A stretch of 64,000 nt of DNA from Luteibacter aegosomatis (lineage in GTDB: Bacteria > Pseudomonadota > Gammaproteobacteria > Xanthomonadales > Rhodanobacteraceae), in the NCBI RefSeq assembly GCF_023078455.1, contig NZ_CP095740.1:2840001-2904000 (forward strand), in the 5' to 3' direction. The number at the start of each line of letters is the position of its first letter. The stretch's first letter is position 1. The translations under genes were made by a program, and so were the position numbers. The notes under the pieces were generated by a model. It was not told where the DNA came from and ran no database searches. It saw only the letters and a list, made by a program, of their open reading frames with translations. Shown here piece after piece: positions 17,467 to 25,847 of this stretch.

Positions 17467-17707
17467 GAAATGCCCCGTTCGACGACGCGCCGTCCGCGCC
17501 ATCGGGAATGGTCGCACGGCGCCGCCACGGCTGACCACCGCCGGAAGTCTCGCTTTCGAACGCCTTTTTCGCGGCTTCGCGATAGGCCCTCGCCGCCGCC
17601 GAGCGACGGGCCGCCGCATCGGCGAACGCAGCGCCCAGCAACGCCATCATCGTGAGCGCCACCAGCACCAGCAGCAGGATCGAGCCGCGCGCTCGACGGC
17701 GCCTCAT
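17405..17707 (-). CDS. PilX/GspK-like small prepilin-type membrane protein
   Basis: A 100-residue protein. A basic leader MRRRRARG is followed by the hydrophobic helix SILLLVLVALTMMALLGAAF and then an Ala/Arg-rich helix, as in PilX or GspK-type minor pilins that lack the Glu at +5. The rest is short, so a globular head is essentially absent. The ATG overlaps the pilW-like stop as ATGA. The 3' end overlaps the asparaginase start by 62 bases. It may be a truncated minor pilin. Confidence 0.65.
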   Translation of the reverse strand: MRRRRARGSILLLVLVALTMMALLGAAFADAAARRSAAARAYREAAKKAFESETSGGGQPWRRRATIPDGADGASSNGAFHGSQAVSPGRVDRVGPGTER

Positions 17708-18072
17708 GGCATTCGCGCCACCCGCGAAAACGTGCGGCCGTCCGCGAGCGTGAGACGAAGCTCCACGAGCCCGCCTTCTTCCGGAAGAAAACGCAGCGAA
17801 CGCACGCCGTCGGCGAACGGCTGCCGCGACTTTCCGTGCCGCAGCGTGTGACCGGCAACGGGCCAGTTCGCTTCGACGGGATCGTTGGCGACCGCCGCGA
17901 GGATCAGCCAAGCCGCATCGTCCGCGCGACGGCCATGCATGTAACGCACGTGCGCATGCCTATCGATCGAAAGGGACACCGTCACGGCGGATGCAACGAG
18001 GGATGCGACGAGCAGACCCGCCAGCAGCTCCACGAGCGTCATACCTCGGGCGGAGGTGGCGGCACGAACCAC
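17704..18072 (-). CDS. PilW-like minor prepilin (GTG start)
   Basis: 122 residues. The leader VVRAATSARG is followed by MTLVELLAGLLVASLVASA, a type-IV-pilin N-terminus with glycine before the cleavage point and glutamate at +5. I chose the GTG at 18072 because GGGAGGAA lies six to seven bases upstream. The alternative ATG at 18042 would delete the leader and the cleavage glycine. It overlaps the pilV-like gene by 34 bases. It is shorter than usual PilW proteins. Confidence 0.75.
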   Translation of the reverse strand: MVRAATSARGMTLVELLAGLLVASLVASAVTVSLSIDRHAHVRYMHGRRADDAAWLILAAVANDPVEANWPVAGHTLRHGKSRQPFADGVRSLRFLPEEGGLVELRLTLADGRTFSRVARMP

Positions 18073-18425
18073 GTGATTTCCTCCCGTTCTGCCCACGCGA
18101 TCCGGATACGGCAAGAGAGGTCGGGCTTGCAATCGACCGTGCCGCTCGCGCCACGGCCGAGGTACTCGGCGAGATCGCGCCGAAATCGCGCCATCTCGCG
18201 GTGGTTTGCCGGTTTTGTGTAATCGCCCCGACGCATTCCGTCGGGGTGGGCGCGCATGCGGGTGGCGAGGTTCAAGGCGATGGTGGTCGCGGCGAACGAA
18301 CGGGACGCCCGTGCGTGCACGCCGAGGGAATGGGCCAGCCACGTGGCATGCGCCGCACTGCCGATCGCGAAGATCGCCAGGGCGACGAGGCATTCGATAA
18401 GTGACGAACCACGGACGCGGGGCAT
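18039..18425 (-). CDS. PilV-like minor prepilin
   Basis: 128 residues. The leader MPRVRG is cleaved before SSLIECLVALAIFAIGSAA, which has Glu at +5 of the mature protein. NLATRMRAHPDG resembles the ERMRANP segment typical of PilV. It is the first gene of an overlapping pilV-pilW-pilX-like trio. No fimT, pilE or pilY1 gene is adjacent, unlike the standard minor-pilin operon. Export would need PilD and a pilus or type II secretion machine encoded elsewhere. Confidence 0.8.
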   Translation of the reverse strand: MPRVRGSSLIECLVALAIFAIGSAAHATWLAHSLGVHARASRSFAATTIALNLATRMRAHPDGMRRGDYTKPANHREMARFRRDLAEYLGRGASGTVDCKPDLSCRIRIAWAEREEITWFVPPPPPEV

Positions 18426-18520
18426 CCCGCCACGATGCCCTTCGCGGCCGCGCAGGCAAAGCCGTCCCGCGCGCCGATCGATGTCCGCGCGCCGACGGCG
18501 TAACCGTCGGTGTTTCCCCT

Positions 18521-18553
18521 AAAAAAAACCCCGCGCAACGGCACGGGGTTTTT
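18521..18553 (-). terminator. Rho-independent terminator after cspA
   Basis: An inverted repeat AAAACCCCG / CGGGGTTTT with a ten-base loop. On the minus strand it ends in an eight-U run. It lies 22 bases past the cold-shock gene stop. Confidence 0.85.
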
Positions 18554-18574
18554 AGAACGTCGTTTGCGGACCGA

Positions 18575-18781
18575 TCAGGCCGCGACTTCGACGCCGGACG
18601 CCTGGGCACCCTTGGGGCCCGTCGTCACTTCGAACTTCACGCGCTGGCCTTCCTGCAGGCTGCGAAAGCCCTTGGAATTGATCGCAGAAAAGTGGACGAA
18701 CACGTCCTCCCCACCGTCCTCGGGCGCGATGAAACCGAAACCCTTGGCGTCGTTGAACCACTTGACCGTACCGAAACGCAT
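18575..18781 (-). CDS. Cold-shock domain protein (CspA family)
   Basis: A 68-residue single-domain cold-shock protein. RNP1 [11 protein letters not shown] and RNP2 DVFVHFSAI are intact. It binds single-stranded RNA/DNA and melts RNA secondary structure. The start is [10 protein letters not shown], the universal family start. A candidate promoter about 90 bases upstream would leave a long 5' leader, as usual for csp genes. It has its own terminator, so it is monocistronic. Confidence 0.95.
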   Translation of the reverse strand: MRFGTVKWFNDAKGFGFIAPEDGGEDVFVHFSAINSKGFRSLQEGQRVKFEVTTGPKGAQASGVEVAA

Positions 18782-18870
18782 TTGCGGAAACCTCTGGACA
18801 TGGACTGGAAGCACCCGGACGGCGAGGCTTCCCCATGGATTCCCTTGGCCTGCCCCCGCGGCGCCTGCGA

Positions 18871-18900
18871 AGTATCATCATGTTTCCGACAAAAGCGCAA
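18871..18900 (-). promoter_or_regulatory. Candidate sigma-70 promoter of the cold-shock gene
   Basis: Read on the minus strand: TTGCGC, 18 bases, GATACT. A start near 18864 would give an untranslated leader of about 80 bases before the cold-shock ATG at 18781. Weak match, supported mainly by position. Confidence 0.35.
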
Positions 18901-18918
18901 CTGGGATTATTTCCGAGT

Positions 18919-19665
18919 TCAAAGGGTCGCGATCAGGCGTCCCACGATCGGGAACACGTTGGCCGTGGCCGCCTTCAGATGCGCGAAGATTTCCTCGATG
19001 CTGATTTCGGCCTCGTCGCCCGCACCCGCGGCGAAGTTGGCGACGAGCGCCAGGCAGGCGAATTCGAGGTCGAGTTCGCGGGCCAGCGTCGCCTCGGGCA
19101 TGCCGGTCATGCCCACCAGGTCGCAGCCGTCGCGCTTCATGCGCGCGATCTCCGCCCGGGTTTCCAACCGCGGTCCTTGGGTGACGCCGTGCACGCCGCC
19201 GTCGACGATGGCCAACCCTTCCGCGCGGGCCGCGGCGAGCACGGCCTGGCGCAAGCTTTCGGTGTAAGGCTCGCTGAAGTCGATGTGGCGAACCTCGGCC
19301 CCCTCCACGTCGTTGAAGCTGGTGTAGCGGCCGTGGGTGTAGTCGATGATCTGGTCGGGCACCACCAGGGTGCGCGGGCCCATGTCGTCGCGAATGCCGC
19401 CGACGGCGTTCACGGCCAGCACGCGGCGCGCGCCGAGCGAATGCAACGCCCACAGATTGGCCCGGTAGTTCACCCGGTGCGGCGGCACGGTATGGCTCTC
19501 GCCGTGACGCGCGAGGAACGCCAGGCGCCGTTGCTTGTAGTCGCCCATGACGACATCGCCGGAGGCGGCGCCGAAGGGCGTGTCGACCGACCGGCGCTCG
19601 ACGTTCTCCAGGCCCTCGAAGGCGTAGAGGCCGCTGCCGCCGATGATGGCGAGATCGATGCTCAT
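18919..19665 (-). CDS. S-methyl-5'-thioadenosine / thioinosine phosphorylase
   Basis: A 248-residue purine nucleoside phosphorylase of the MTAP family. Signatures are IIGGSGLY, the phosphate-binding ARHG, VNAVGGI, GPRLETRAE and GMTGMPEATLARELDLEFA. It phosphorolyses methylthioadenosine, or methylthioinosine as shown for the Pseudomonas relatives, to recover purine and methylthioribose-1-phosphate. I cannot decide the substrate from sequence alone. It is the last gene of rlmD-CYTH-nagZ-hpt-mtnP, five bases after hpt, which handles the hypoxanthine such a thioinosine enzyme would release. Confidence 0.92.
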   Translation of the reverse strand: MSIDLAIIGGSGLYAFEGLENVERRSVDTPFGAASGDVVMGDYKQRRLAFLARHGESHTVPPHRVNYRANLWALHSLGARRVLAVNAVGGIRDDMGPRTLVVPDQIIDYTHGRYTSFNDVEGAEVRHIDFSEPYTESLRQAVLAAARAEGLAIVDGGVHGVTQGPRLETRAEIARMKRDGCDLVGMTGMPEATLARELDLEFACLALVANFAAGAGDEAEISIEEIFAHLKAATANVFPIVGRLIATL

Positions 19666-19670
19666 CGGAC

Positions 19671-20219
19671 TCAGTCCTTCAAGGCGTGGATGGCCGGCAG
19701 GTTGCGGGCCTGTTCGTGGTAATCCATGCCGTAGCCGAAGACGTAGCGATCCGGCAGGTCCACGCCGTTGAAGTCGGCCTCGATGCCTTCGGCACGGCGG
19801 CCGTGGAGCTTGGTGCACAGCACCGCCAGCAGCACGCGCTTCGCTCCCATCTGCAGGCAGGCATCGCGCACGGCCTTCAGCGTGTGGCCCTCGTCGAGGA
19901 TGTCGTCCACCAGCAGCACGGTGCGATCCTTCAGGGGCACCTCGGGACGACGCAGCCAGTGCAGGTCGCTGCCGCTGGTTTCGCCGCGATAGCGGGTGGC
20001 GTGCACGTAATCGAATTCGAGATCGGTGCGGATGGACAGCGCAAGCTGGCCGGCGAAGATCAGGGCGCCGTGCATCACCGAGAGGAACACCGGGCGTTCG
20101 CCGGCGAGGGACGCATCGATCTCGCGTCCCATGCGGGCGATTTCGGCATCGAGCCGGTCGCGGGTGAACAGGACGTCGGAATGCGCGAGCGCGTGCTCGA
20201 GCGAAGCGGGGGTGGACAT
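19671..20219 (-). CDS. hpt: Hypoxanthine (guanine) phosphoribosyltransferase
   Basis: A 182-residue type I phosphoribosyltransferase. The PRPP loop is VLLVDDILDEGHTL, preceded by VMHGALIFAGQL. It converts hypoxanthine and PRPP to IMP in purine salvage. It lies six bases after nagZ and five before the MTAP-family gene, so it is in the same operon. Confidence 0.93.
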   Translation of the reverse strand: MSTPASLEHALAHSDVLFTRDRLDAEIARMGREIDASLAGERPVFLSVMHGALIFAGQLALSIRTDLEFDYVHATRYRGETSGSDLHWLRRPEVPLKDRTVLLVDDILDEGHTLKAVRDACLQMGAKRVLLAVLCTKLHGRRAEGIEADFNGVDLPDRYVFGYGMDYHEQARNLPAIHALKD

Positions 20220-20225
20220 GATGGG

Positions 20226-21227
20226 TCAGGACTCCAGTGCAGTCACGCGCTTGATGAAGCGATCGCGTTGGGGGTTGTCGACGAGGCCTTCCCAGGTGGA
20301 GGCGATCTCGCCGCGCAGGGGAGCGATGCGCTCCATCGGCGACGGACGGCGCCCCTTCACCGCCGCGATGGCCTCGGGAACGGCCTCGGGGAAACAGGCG
20401 AGCACGAGATCGCAGCCCGCGTCGAGGTTGGCGTGGACCCGCGCGGCGATGCCGCCCGCGCTGCCCGCCGCCGCCATGCTGATGTCGTCGCCGAACACGC
20501 AGCCCTTGAAGCCGAGTTCGCCGCGAAGGATCTCTTCGATCCACACGTGCGAGTAACCGGCCGGCTGGTCGTCGACGGCGGTGTATTTCACGTGCGCCGC
20601 CATCACCGCCTCGGCGCGCGCCTCGATGCCGGCGACGAAGGGACGCAGGTCGGTGCGCATGATGTCGTCCTTCGAGCGCGGGTCGATCGCCGAGGATTCG
20701 TGCGTATCTTCCTTTACCGAACCGTGGCCGGGAAAGTGCTTCAGCACGGCGGCCATGCCGCCCAGGTGCATGCCACGCACGTAGGCCTGCACGAGGTCGG
20801 AGGCCACCTCGGGATCGGCATGCAACGCGCGGTTGCCGATGGCCGCGCTGCCGCGATCGAGGTCGGCCACCGGGGCGAAGCTGAAATCCACGCCCGTGGC
20901 GCGCATTTCGCTGGCCATGATCCAGGCGTGTTCCTCGGCGCGCTCGATGGCGGCCGAGGGATCGGTGTCATGCAGGCGTCCCAACAGCGACAGCGGCGGC
21001 AGGCGGGTATAGCCTTCGCGGAATCGCTGCACGCGGCCGCCTTCCTGGTCGACGCAGACCAGGAAGTCGTCGCCCGCCACTTCGCGCACGGCATCGATCA
21101 GCGCCGACACCTGTTCGCGCGACTGGAAATTACGGGAAAACAGGATGACGCCCGATACGCCCGGCGCAGTGAGCTGGGCGTGCTCGTGCGCCTGCAACGC
21201 GGTACCGGACAAGCCGATGATCAGCAC
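20226..21227 (-). CDS. nagZ: Beta-N-acetylhexosaminidase NagZ
   Basis: A 333-residue glycoside hydrolase family 3 protein of the short cytosolic NagZ type. The signature is KHFPGHGSVKEDTHES, containing the Asp-His catalytic dyad; VCVDQEGGRVQRF is the other conserved block. It removes N-acetylglucosamine from anhydromuropeptides during cell-wall recycling. No signal peptide. It starts ten bases after the CYTH gene in the same operon. Confidence 0.95.
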   Translation of the reverse strand: MLIIGLSGTALQAHEHAQLTAPGVSGVILFSRNFQSREQVSALIDAVREVAGDDFLVCVDQEGGRVQRFREGYTRLPPLSLLGRLHDTDPSAAIERAEEHAWIMASEMRATGVDFSFAPVADLDRGSAAIGNRALHADPEVASDLVQAYVRGMHLGGMAAVLKHFPGHGSVKEDTHESSAIDPRSKDDIMRTDLRPFVAGIEARAEAVMAAHVKYTAVDDQPAGYSHVWIEEILRGELGFKGCVFGDDISMAAAGSAGGIAARVHANLDAGCDLVLACFPEAVPEAIAAVKGRRPSPMERIAPLRGEIASTWEGLVDNPQRDRFIKRVTALES

Positions 21228-21237
21228 GGTAGGCTCC

Positions 21238-21744
21238 TTAGGATTCCCGTTCGTCGGCCGTCCACTGCGTGTAGGGCCGTGCGATGAGGTTGACGTTGAA
21301 ATAGCGAACCTGGTGGCTCACTTCCCTGCCCAGCCAGTCGGGACGCGGATAGTCGGCACCGGCGCTGGGCAATTCGAGTTCGGCCACCACCAGCCCGGCG
21401 TTCGCCCCGAGGAACTCGTCGATCTCGAAGTGTGCGCCCTCGAACATGACATGATGACGATGCTTTTCGAGCAGCCCGTCGCACAGATCGGCGAGCATGC
21501 GCTCGGCGTCGTCCAGCGGTATGGGATATTCGTATTCCTGGCGTTCGATGCCCAGCGTGGCCGACTTGATGTTGAGCCACGCCAGCTCACCCGAGCGGCG
21601 TACCCGCACCGACGACTTCGCGTGCCCCGCCGCGATGGCACCGGCGTCGACCAGGTAACCCTGCGCGATCGTTTCGCTTCGCTCGACGAGGCCGCGCCAG
21701 CCGTCGCCGGACAGGAGGAACTTGCGCTCGATCTCGATGCCCAT
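21238..21744 (-). CDS. CYTH-domain protein (class IV cyclase / triphosphatase fold)
   Basis: 168 residues starting MGIEIERKFLL, the exact ExExK signature of CYTH proteins. Further metal/phosphate residues are in SSVRVRR, YEYPIPLDDAERM and FEIDEF. Members hydrolyse triphosphates, often inorganic tripolyphosphate, or act as class IV adenylate cyclases. This short stand-alone form lacks a CHAD domain, favouring a triphosphatase-like role. It is two bases after rlmD. Confidence 0.9.
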   Translation of the reverse strand: MGIEIERKFLLSGDGWRGLVERSETIAQGYLVDAGAIAAGHAKSSVRVRRSGELAWLNIKSATLGIERQEYEYPIPLDDAERMLADLCDGLLEKHRHHVMFEGAHFEIDEFLGANAGLVVAELELPSAGADYPRPDWLGREVSHQVRYFNVNLIARPYTQWTADERES

Positions 21745-21746
21745 GC

Positions 21747-23045
21747 TCAGCGGCGCTCGAACAGGGCGATGGATTCGACGTGCGCGGTGTGCGGGAACAT
21801 GTCCATCACGCCGGCGCTGACGAGGCGAAAACCCTTTTCGACGAGGATGCCCGCGTCGCGGGCGAGCGAACCGGGATGGCAGGACACGTAGACGACGCGG
21901 TCGGTGCCCTTGCGCGGCAGGTACTCGAGCACCTTGTCGGCACCGGCACGCGGCGGGTCGAGCAGGAGCTTGTCCCACGACGCTTTGGCCCAGGGCTCGT
22001 TGCGTTGGTCGTCGAAGAGGTTGGCCACGCGGAACGACGCGTTGGCCAGGCCGTTGCGGGTCGCGTTGGCCGCGGCCCGCTCGACGAGGCCATGCTCGCC
22101 CTCCACGCCCACCACGTCGGCGGCGTGGCGCGCGATGGGCAGCGTGAAGTTGCCCAGGCCGCAGAACAGGTCGAGTACGCGGTCGGTGGGCTTGAGATCG
22201 AGCAGCTCGAGCGTGCGCGCCAGCATGCGCTGGTTCATGCCCGCGTTGACCTGCACGAAGTCGAGCGGCAGGAATTCCAGCTCGACACCGGCGGCGGGGA
22301 TGCCGAACGCCAGGCGCGGCGACTCGGGCCACAGCGCGTGCACGCTGCTGTGATTGCCCGGCTGCAGGTAGATGGCGAAACCATGCGCCTTGCCGAAGGC
22401 CGTCAGCGTCTCGCGGTCGCGGCCGGACATCGGCGAGAGATGACGGAAGACGAGCGCCACCGTGTCGTCGCCCGCGGCGAACTCGATCTGCGGAATGTCG
22501 CGGGCCACGTCGAGGTTCTGCACCAGCGTGGCCAACAGGCCCACCTTCGGCCCGATGGCCGGGTGGATCACCTCGCATCGCTCGATGTCGGCGACGAAAC
22601 GCGGATTGGATTCCTCGCGGAAGCCGACCAGCACGCGATCCTTCTTGTTGACGAAGCGCACCGAAAAGCGCCCCTTGCGACGATAGCCCCAGGGTTCGTC
22701 GGTGAGCGGCGGCATCCACGACTCAGGCGCCACCTTGCCGATGCGCTCGAAGTTTTCGGCCAGCACGTGCTGCTTGGCGGCGATCTGCGCGGCCGGGGCA
22801 AGATGCTGGAGCGAACAGCCGCTGCACTGGCCGAAATGGCGGCACTTCGGCTCCACGCGATCGGGCGAGGCCTCGATGACCGAGACGACCTCGGCATCGT
22901 CGTAGTTGCGATGCCGCTTGCGGTACTTCAGCAGTACGCGTTCGCCCGGCAACGCGCCGGAGACGAAGGTGGCCTTGTTGTCGATGCGGGCGACACCCCT
23001 GCCGTCGTGGCTGAGGTCGGTGATGGTGGCTTCGAATTCGGTCAT
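21747..23045 (-). CDS. rlmD: 23S rRNA (uracil(1939)-C5)-methyltransferase RlmD
   Basis: 432 residues. An N-terminal TRAM domain (~1-60) precedes four iron-sulfur cysteines (Cys68, Cys74, Cys77 in CRHFGQCSGC, and Cys157 in ERCEVIHP). The SAM-dependent methyltransferase domain has LDLFCGLGNFTLP and catalytic Cys389 in SCHPGSLARD. It methylates U1939 of 23S rRNA. It heads the five-gene minus-strand operon; its ATG lies just downstream of the terminator of the preceding ydbL-like gene. Confidence 0.95.
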   Translation of the reverse strand: MTEFEATITDLSHDGRGVARIDNKATFVSGALPGERVLLKYRKRHRNYDDAEVVSVIEASPDRVEPKCRHFGQCSGCSLQHLAPAAQIAAKQHVLAENFERIGKVAPESWMPPLTDEPWGYRRKGRFSVRFVNKKDRVLVGFREESNPRFVADIERCEVIHPAIGPKVGLLATLVQNLDVARDIPQIEFAAGDDTVALVFRHLSPMSGRDRETLTAFGKAHGFAIYLQPGNHSSVHALWPESPRLAFGIPAAGVELEFLPLDFVQVNAGMNQRMLARTLELLDLKPTDRVLDLFCGLGNFTLPIARHAADVVGVEGEHGLVERAAANATRNGLANASFRVANLFDDQRNEPWAKASWDKLLLDPPRAGADKVLEYLPRKGTDRVVYVSCHPGSLARDAGILVEKGFRLVSAGVMDMFPHTAHVESIALFERR

Positions 23046-23051
23046 GCGCTC

Positions 23052-23085
23052 AAAAAACTGAAAGCCCGGACTGGGGGCCCGGGCT
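23052..23085 (-). terminator. Rho-independent terminator after the ydbL-like gene
   Basis: On the minus strand AGCCCGG and CCGGGCT form a stem, followed by TTTCAGTTTTTT. It lies between the ydbL-like stop and the rlmD start, isolating the two transcripts. Confidence 0.75.
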
Positions 23086-23136
23086 GGCTGGGAGGACACG
23101 CCGCGCGACGGACGGCGGATTCCTGGCGAAGAGAGC

Positions 23137-23727
23137 CTACTTGCGCTTCCAGGCGCCGGAGGCGTCCCGATAATACCAGCCCGAGGGCGCGCGCTGGACC
23201 CAGCCGTCGGCGAAGGTCTTGCGGATCTGCGGTTCCCACTCGGGGTGGCCGTTGGCCGCGGCGACGGCCTTGTAGAGGGCGTTGCGATCGGCGTTCTCCT
23301 GGTCGACGAGGGAGCGCTGTGCCAACGGGAGGGCATTCGCGTCGTGCACGGCCACCAGGCCATCGGCGGTGAAGCCCACGGCCCCGTTGTCGAACAGGCC
23401 CTTCAAGCGGCCGCCGAAGCGGTTCTTCATCCGCTCGCGGATGGCGTCGGTTTCCGGCGTGCGGATCTGGATATCGGGGTTGTCGGCCGCCATGGCCCGC
23501 GGGATCACGAGGTCGAGCAACGACGCCGACGGGCCGCCACCCTGCGGCTTGGCCTTTTCCGGCGCTTTCTCGGCGGGGCGTGCCACGCCGCTGTCGTCGA
23601 GCACGTTGCCGATGAACTGGTCGGCCGCCTTCTGCGCCGCGGCCTCGGGGAAATAGACGTTGATGGTGACGCAGCCGACGAGGGCCACGGCGGTCGCGGC
23701 GACCAGGGTTATCAGCAACTTGCGCAT
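23137..23727 (-). CDS. YdbL-family lipoprotein (DUF1318), possibly combining YnbE and YdbL roles
   Basis: 196 residues. The lipobox LVGC at the end of the signal peptide gives a mature lipoprotein starting CVTINVYFPEA. A DUF1318 domain follows (LKGLFDNGAVGFTADGLVAV, then NALYKAVAAANGHPEW). A ~50-residue Lys/Pro-rich insert separates the two parts. In E. coli the separate lipoprotein YnbE (with an ITIN strand) and soluble YdbL act with YdbH in envelope lipid homeostasis. Here no separate ynbE gene lies in the 68-base gap after ydbH. The C-terminus carries a short GYWYR-like repeat (WYYRDASGAWKRK). Confidence 0.82.
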   Translation of the reverse strand: MRKLLITLVAATAVALVGCVTINVYFPEAAAQKAADQFIGNVLDDSGVARPAEKAPEKAKPQGGGPSASLLDLVIPRAMAADNPDIQIRTPETDAIRERMKNRFGGRLKGLFDNGAVGFTADGLVAVHDANALPLAQRSLVDQENADRNALYKAVAAANGHPEWEPQIRKTFADGWVQRAPSGWYYRDASGAWKRK

Positions 23728-23795
23728 GAAAAGCCACTCCGTAGGATCCTGCCCCATCATCGCACGGGCGATCCCGGTTCGCCGATACGATCGGT

Positions 23796-25823
23796 TCAAC
23801 GAACGACCGGCCCGCCGCCCTCGGTCGCCGCCTCCAACCGCCGCACCAGCGTCGGCCAGTCCACCTCGCGCTGATGCCCCACCACCGTCAGGCGTGGCAG
23901 GCCGCTGCCCTCGACGATCGTGTAGCCCTCCTTCGTCGGGCCGAGGCCGCCCATGGTGCAGACATCCCCCTTGAGAACGCACGACAACCCGATGCGGCGA
24001 TAGCCGAAGGTCTTGAAGATCTTCAGCATCGTGCCCTGCAGGCCGCCGGCGATACCGCCGCCGCCGACCGAGGTGAGGTTGTTCACCGCCTTCTGGCTGA
24101 TCCGGCCGCCTTCGTCGGCGAGAAAATTCGCCTTGAAGGCCGTGGGCTTCCAGGCGACGAGGCGCAGGTCGTCGATGTGGCCATCCATCCTCCCGGTGAT
24201 GCTGCCGAAATCGAAGACCGAGGTGAGCAAGCCCAGATCGAGGTTGCGCAGGGCGATGTCGCCGGTGAGTTCGGGCGCGTCGCTGAACGGCCGCGACAGG
24301 GTCATGCCGGTGATGTCGACGAAGCCGTCGAACACGTTGAGCGACAGGCCGCCGCCCAGTTCGACCCTGTCGTCGACGTAGCGCAGGTTCGGCACCGCGC
24401 CTCCGACCGTGCCCTTGAACTCCGGCCAGCCCAACGCGCGGCAGAAGGCGGCCATGTCCACCTGGGTAAGCGCCAGCGAGGTCTGCAGGCGCTCGCCGCT
24501 GGCGGCACCGGGCCTCAGGCCCAGACCGAGGACACGCAGGTGACCGTCGAGTACGGGAATGCTCAAGGGTTTCTGTAGCGAGAGCGTGCCGCCGCGGCTT
24601 TGCCACGTGCCCTCCGCACCGCCGTTGGGAATCTTCAGCACCTGGAGTGCCCGCCAGCCGAGCTTCGTGGCGGGACGATCGCCGTCGGCGCTCCAGTCGA
24701 CGGCGCCGTGCAGCCCGGCGATGCCCAGGCGTCCCCCGGCGAACGACAGATCGAGGCTATCGGTCTGGAAGGCGAAGGCGGACAGGCCCTTCGCATCCAT
24801 CGATGCGCGGCCGCTGAGGCCGCCCACGGCTTCCAGGGCATCGATGCCGACGGTCTTGAGCAGGCCCGTGCCATAGCGGGTGTAAGCGGCCGGGAACCGC
24901 GCGTTGACGCGATCGATGTCGAGCCGGTCGAGGTCGCCCTTCGCGTCGAAGGCGAGTTCGCCTTCCAGTTGCAGGGCATCCGGATCGGTCAGGCGCAGGC
25001 GCTGGATCGCCAACGAGCCCTTTTCCGAGCGGCTGGAAAGGGACAACTGCACCGCGTGCGCGGGCAACGCCGCGTAAAGCGGCCCGAGCAGCAACTCACC
25101 GCCCCGGAGCGTGCTGTCCAGTTCGATCGTCGTCGCCGACGGCTGGCTGTCGAGGCCCAGGCGACCGCCGCCCGACAGTTTCTGGCCCGCCATCTTGCCG
25201 CCCGGCGTATCGAATCCCACGCCATCGAGGGCGAACTGGCCGGCTGCCTGCACGCCGTTGTCGAGCAGGTCGAGGGCGAGATCGGCGTCGACCTTGCCCG
25301 CTTCCAGTCGCCCCGCCCACACGGTGGAGACCAGTCCCTGCAGCCAACCCGCGGGCAACCCCTTGAGCGTGATCTGAGCGTGCGTGGGTTGATCGATGGG
25401 CAGGGCCAGTTCCGCGCCGGCCTTGTCCTGGCGAACCGACACCTCGAGCGTATTGGCCGCATCGTCGGCCACGATGCGTAGCGTCGCGTCGGTCAACGCG
25501 CCACCCGGCGCACCGCGCAGGCGGACACGGCCATCGAAGATCCAGCGCCCCAGTTCGTCACGATCCAGATCGCCGTCGACGCCCAGGCCGAGCTTTTTCC
25601 AGCCCATCGAGGGCACGTCGGCCCGCGCCGCCGACAGCTTGACGGTCACGCCCTTGCCGCTGTCGGCCCGAGAGATGTCGGCCTTCATGCCGCTCAGGCT
25701 GAAACCCGGCAGATCCAGGCTGTCCGCTCCCACCGAGACGCCGGCATAGGCGGCGCCCGCCCAGGCGACGAGGCACCAGGCAAAGGCAAGAACCATCCAT
25801 GAGCGGGTTGATACGGGGAGCAT
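23796..25823 (-). CDS. ydbH: YdbH-like AsmA-family envelope protein
   Basis: 675 residues: an N-terminal signal/anchor (VLAFAWCLVAWAGAAYAG) followed by a long run of beta-strand-forming repeats. The C-terminal dicarboxylate-like domain shows LRLVAWKPTAFKANFLADEG, VNNLTSVGGGG and GYRRIGLSCVLKGDVC, matching the YdbH family C-terminus. Such proteins form bridges that carry phospholipid across the periplasm. It is shorter than E. coli YdbH (~880). I chose the ATG at 25823 because it begins the signal sequence; an upstream start at 25883 is open but would add 20 residues. The ydbL-like gene follows. Confidence 0.82.
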   Translation of the reverse strand: MLPVSTRSWMVLAFAWCLVAWAGAAYAGVSVGADSLDLPGFSLSGMKADISRADSGKGVTVKLSAARADVPSMGWKKLGLGVDGDLDRDELGRWIFDGRVRLRGAPGGALTDATLRIVADDAANTLEVSVRQDKAGAELALPIDQPTHAQITLKGLPAGWLQGLVSTVWAGRLEAGKVDADLALDLLDNGVQAAGQFALDGVGFDTPGGKMAGQKLSGGGRLGLDSQPSATTIELDSTLRGGELLLGPLYAALPAHAVQLSLSSRSEKGSLAIQRLRLTDPDALQLEGELAFDAKGDLDRLDIDRVNARFPAAYTRYGTGLLKTVGIDALEAVGGLSGRASMDAKGLSAFAFQTDSLDLSFAGGRLGIAGLHGAVDWSADGDRPATKLGWRALQVLKIPNGGAEGTWQSRGGTLSLQKPLSIPVLDGHLRVLGLGLRPGAASGERLQTSLALTQVDMAAFCRALGWPEFKGTVGGAVPNLRYVDDRVELGGGLSLNVFDGFVDITGMTLSRPFSDAPELTGDIALRNLDLGLLTSVFDFGSITGRMDGHIDDLRLVAWKPTAFKANFLADEGGRISQKAVNNLTSVGGGGIAGGLQGTMLKIFKTFGYRRIGLSCVLKGDVCTMGGLGPTKEGYTIVEGSGLPRLTVVGHQREVDWPTLVRRLEAATEGGGPVVR

Positions 25824-25847
25824 GCTCGTCCATTCTGCCAAATCCTG

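Noticed and set aside
18919..20544. 541-codon frame joining hpt/nagZ antisense-like sequence to the MTAP-family gene
   Set aside because: Only residues from 19665 on match the family; the earlier part is an out-of-frame reading of hpt and nagZ.
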